Source of the DNA: a virus
IMG/VR virus record: IMGVR_UViG_3300030451_005792
Location: 41,045 to 92,579 of that record
Length of the DNA: 51,535 nt
Strand: one strand, 5' to 3'
Shown: piece by piece, positions 49,732 to 51,535 of the stretch
Layout: every line of letters begins with the position of its first letter
Numbering within the stretch: position 1 is the stretch's first letter
Made by a program: the position numbers and the translations under genes
The notes under the pieces: generated by a model
Told to the model about the DNA's origin: nothing
The model's database searches: none
The model's input: only the letters and a program-made list of their open reading frames with translations

Positions 49732-50715
49732 TCAGTCTATTTTACTTACTTCTCTACCATTACGAGTAATTGCACCAGCAAAAACTCTTAAATCCACGTT
49801 ATCATTAATAGTCCTAGTTGATCCATCTGCATATACTGTGTTCATAACACCGGGATGAAAACTAAATGCTTCACCATCATTAATAACATTAAAAGGAACA
49901 TTACCGGGACAATTTTTACATTTATCACCGTTACTATCTACTCCATGTAGTTTAAATGGCCCCAATGAATCTGCCCAACCAAGACACTGGTTAGTATCTC
50001 CGGTTGGAGTTCTACCTCCATTAATATTAGCCTTATAAGTATCAGGTCTGCTTCCACACTCTACGATCATAAGTGTATTAGAAAAACCATCAATAATTTC
50101 TTGCTCTTTAGTTACTTTATCTTTTATCAAACAACCATCATCACCAGTTTTATTAGCATAAGGATCACTACCAGCAGGAAATATCTTATCCTTAACTCCA
50201 GTGAATGTTTCATAGTCTGTATAACCAAGAACATTTGGGTCTAAACTTGGTGCAGCACTATCACTATCTCTAGTAGGCCCATCAATATTAGCATAACCAC
50301 CATTAGGAGGTAGTGCAGATGGACATTTGAATACAGCGGCTTCTGTAGCAATCGCAGCAGTATTCTCCCACCAATTTTTATTAAAATCATAAAGGTCTGC
50401 TACATTACCTTGTTCTAAATTTGCAAGAACAAATGCTCTCCAACTATGTTCTGTTCTTGAAGGATTGCCGAGAGAACTAGGAGTCTCAGATAAATCTTTG
50501 GCTTCGATAGTCCAAGCGGCAGCAGGAAAATATCTTTTCTGATCTAAACTCATGTGCATAGCCAAACCTTGTTGCTTTAAATTATTAGAACAAGATGCTC
50601 GTCTTGCTGCTTCTCTAGCAGATTGCACGGCAGGTAGTAACAATCCAACTAATACTCCAATAATTGCGATAACTACCAGTAATTCGATCAGAGTAAAACC
50701 TTTGCGATTTTTCAT
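49732..50715 (-). CDS. Planctomycete-type H-X9-DG pseudopilin (DUF1559)
   Basis: 327 aa. KGFTLIELLVVIAIIGVLVG is the prepilin cleavage and membrane helix (cleavage after G6, mature E5 equals E11). AARRASCSNNLKQQGLAMH starts the DUF1559 body. FSFHPGVMNTVYADG gives H287-x9-D297-G298, the family's C-terminal sorting-type motif. Length and all marks match planctomycete type II pseudopilins. It has AGAGGA as ribosome site, its own promoter and terminator. In a phage genome it is unexpected; a host-acquired moron or virion part are the options. Confidence 0.92.
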   Translation of the reverse strand: MKNRKGFTLIELLVVIAIIGVLVGLLLPAVQSAREAARRASCSNNLKQQGLAMHMSLDQKRYFPAAAWTIEAKDLSETPSSLGNPSRTEHSWRAFVLANLEQGNVADLYDFNKNWWENTAAIATEAAVFKCPSALPPNGGYANIDGPTRDSDSAAPSLDPNVLGYTDYETFTGVKDKIFPAGSDPYANKTGDDGCLIKDKVTKEQEIIDGFSNTLMIVECGSRPDTYKANINGGRTPTGDTNQCLGWADSLGPFKLHGVDSNGDKCKNCPGNVPFNVINDGEAFSFHPGVMNTVYADGSTRTINDNVDLRVFAGAITRNGREVSKID

Positions 50716-50750
50716 TATAATATTCCTCTTATATGGGGAAGTAGGCGAGA

Positions 50751-50764
50751 GGCTACAATTAGCC
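50751..50764 (-). other. Short hairpin in the pilin 5' leader
   Basis: Minus-strand GGCTA-ATTG-TAGCC (5-bp stem, 4-base loop), lying 36 bases before the pilin ATG and just downstream of the -10 box. May protect the 5' end of the mRNA. Confidence 0.35.
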
Positions 50765-50774
50765 TTGATTATCT

Positions 50775-50802
50775 ATTATACCCATACCGGCAAAAAATAC
50801 AA
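50775..50802 (-). promoter_or_regulatory. Sigma70 promoter of the pilin gene
   Basis: TATAAT (50775-50780) with TTGTAT (50797-50802) at 16-bp spacing on the minus strand. The -35 is imperfect. Confidence 0.6.
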
Positions 50803-50830
50803 GGCCATAGACTGTTAGTATTGTGTTAAA

Positions 50831-51151
50831 TTAATAAGAATAAATATGTACAGGATTGCCCGTTAATTCTGTAATAAATTGTGTTGCTTCATGTATATCA
50901 TAAAAATCAGCTATGGCTTTTCTGGGTCTAAAATAATCTTTTTTATATACAGCAAATACTCTGTAAAATGGATCATCTAAACCAAACTCATCAGTATCTA
51001 AAAAATCTTCTGCTGTTTTTAATTCTTGTATAATAGTACCACCATCGTAGTCATTCATTTCTCTACAGGTGATAATTTCAAAAGCATTAATAACAGATTG
51101 TTTGTTAGTGTTTAATGTAAAAGCATTACACAGTCTGTTTGACCGCTGCAT
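50831..51151 (-). CDS. Hypothetical soluble protein
   Basis: 106 aa, no signal or membrane segment. FYRVFAVYKKDYFRPRKAIA and ATQFITELTGNPVHIYSY suggest a small alpha/beta fold; aromatic and charged. No family. It overlaps the 61-aa membrane gene by 26 bases and has CAGGAG upstream. Its function is unknown. Confidence 0.4.
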   Translation of the reverse strand: MQRSNRLCNAFTLNTNKQSVINAFEIITCREMNDYDGGTIIQELKTAEDFLDTDEFGLDDPFYRVFAVYKKDYFRPRKAIADFYDIHEATQFITELTGNPVHIYSY

Positions 51152-51311
51152 TTTCTTGCTCCTGTAATTGTTTTTGTGCTTTGTGTAATTGTCTCAGTCT
51201 TTCTTTTTGTAGATAGTCGTAATATCCTAGAAAAACTTGAGAAGTGATTACGCCCATCCCTGCGATGAGCGTAACCACAACACCGCACACGAATAGTGCG
51301 AAATTATCCAT
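51126..51311 (-). CDS. Small membrane protein with coiled-coil tail
   Basis: 61 aa. Residues 3-22 (FALFVCGVVVTLIAGMGVIT) form a membrane helix; YLQKERLRQLHKAQKQLQEQ is a charged coiled-coil. Its ATG overlaps the 55-aa gene stop by 8 bases. Topology recalls small holin- or antiholin-like proteins, but no family is recognised. Confidence 0.45.
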   Translation of the reverse strand: MDNFALFVCGVVVTLIAGMGVITSQVFLGYYDYLQKERLRQLHKAQKQLQEQENAAVKQTV

Positions 51312-51471
51312 TATTAAAATATCCTCCCAGAGAAAGGATGCTAGGAACCCACAGTCCTACAAAGATAGCCTGTTCCTTGGCAGTTGATTGATCTCCTAAA
51401 AACCAAAGAGAAACACTTAGTACAAAACTGGCAAATGCTGCCAACACAAAATAACTCTTACTACTCATCAT
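51304..51471 (-). CDS. 55-aa small membrane protein
   Basis: ATG at 51471 (a second ATG follows directly), TAA at 51304. Two hydrophobic segments (YFVLAAFASFVLSVSLWFL and AIFVGLWVPSILSLGGYF) make it a tiny two-span protein. It overlaps the next gene by 8 bases, supporting real translation. Could be part of a holin pair with the 61-aa protein. Confidence 0.5.
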   Translation of the reverse strand: MMSSKSYFVLAAFASFVLSVSLWFLGDQSTAKEQAIFVGLWVPSILSLGGYFNNG

Positions 51472-51510
51472 CTATCTTTCTAGTTAAGGTAAAACAAATC
51501 TACAATAGGA

Positions 51511-51535
51511 GTGGCGGGAGTCGAACCCGCACTGG
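51511..51535 (-). tRNA. tRNA 3' end, truncated by window
   Basis: The minus strand shows T-stem GCGGG, loop TTCGACT, CCCGC, then a CACTCCT acceptor strand and a likely discriminator A. The 5' part lies beyond the window, so the amino acid cannot be read. It may instead be a T-arm-only element like 45716-45758. Confidence 0.55.

Noticed and set aside
1-51535. CRISPR array, insertion sequence or integrase
   Set aside because: No regularly spaced repeats, no transposase-type DDE or recombinase motif, and no integrase were seen when reading the window.

Overview
The window reads as part of a large lytic, T4-like (myovirus-type) phage genome that probably infects a planctomycete. About 80 genes, all on the minus strand, are packed with start/stop overlaps and almost no spacers. 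The DNA is AT-rich. The phage assignment rests on a T4-style core: dNMP kinase, TOPRIM primase, DnaB/gp41-type helicase, UvsX/RecA-type recombinase, PhoH, dCMP deaminase, rIIA/rIIB, a small gp55-like sigma factor, a TATAAATA late-type promoter and a tail-fibre N-terminal domain. No integrase or transposase is visible. The host guess rests on one gene at 49732-50715. It encodes a DUF1559 (H-X9-DG) pseudopilin, a family that is massively expanded in Planctomycetes.

Layout, from high to low coordinates (direction of transcription). 51535-49356: a truncated tRNA or T-arm, two tiny membrane proteins, the pilin gene and an acidic small protein. 49282-45773: rIIA and rIIB behind a near-consensus sigma70 promoter, then a small tRNA-like fold. 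45636-43594: two acidic unknowns, a RuvB helicase and an HNH nuclease. 43597-41956: a secreted trypsin-like protease and a subtilase. 41915-40399: small zinc and basic proteins, a possible macro-domain protein and a deoxyribosyltransferase-like protein. 40406-25677: some 20 sugar genes, covering GDP-mannose dehydratase, aminotransferase, methyltransferases, cupins, CMP-sugar synthetase, KdsC-like phosphatase, PfkB-like kinase, a nucleotidyltransferase-RpiB fusion, HpaI aldolase and many glycosyltransferases. 25696-21127: PAP2 phosphatase, sigma factor, ClpP-like protease, a DeoC-like protein and a probable virion protein followed by a strong hairpin terminator. 21029-15194: virion, membrane and lysis-type proteins, including a papain-family protease and a holin-like/HhH fusion. 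15175-10673: a second sugar block with three H/YxRxxD-type transferases, an NDP-sugar epimerase and a radical SAM protein. 10676-43: nucleotide metabolism, replication and recombination.

Taken together, the genes suggest a phage that makes its own dNTPs (class II cobalamin RNR, dCMP deaminase, dNMP kinase) and replicates and recombines with a UvsX/RuvB-centred machinery. It probably builds one or more elaborate glycans, fucose/perosamine-like from GDP-mannose and possibly a CMP-activated ulosonic acid, for its virion or the host surface. Early-type genes carry TTGACA/TATAAT promoters with 16-17 bp spacing. Late genes carry TATAAATA or a recurrent GGTGTATAA element. All functional calls come from motif reading alone; no database search was run.
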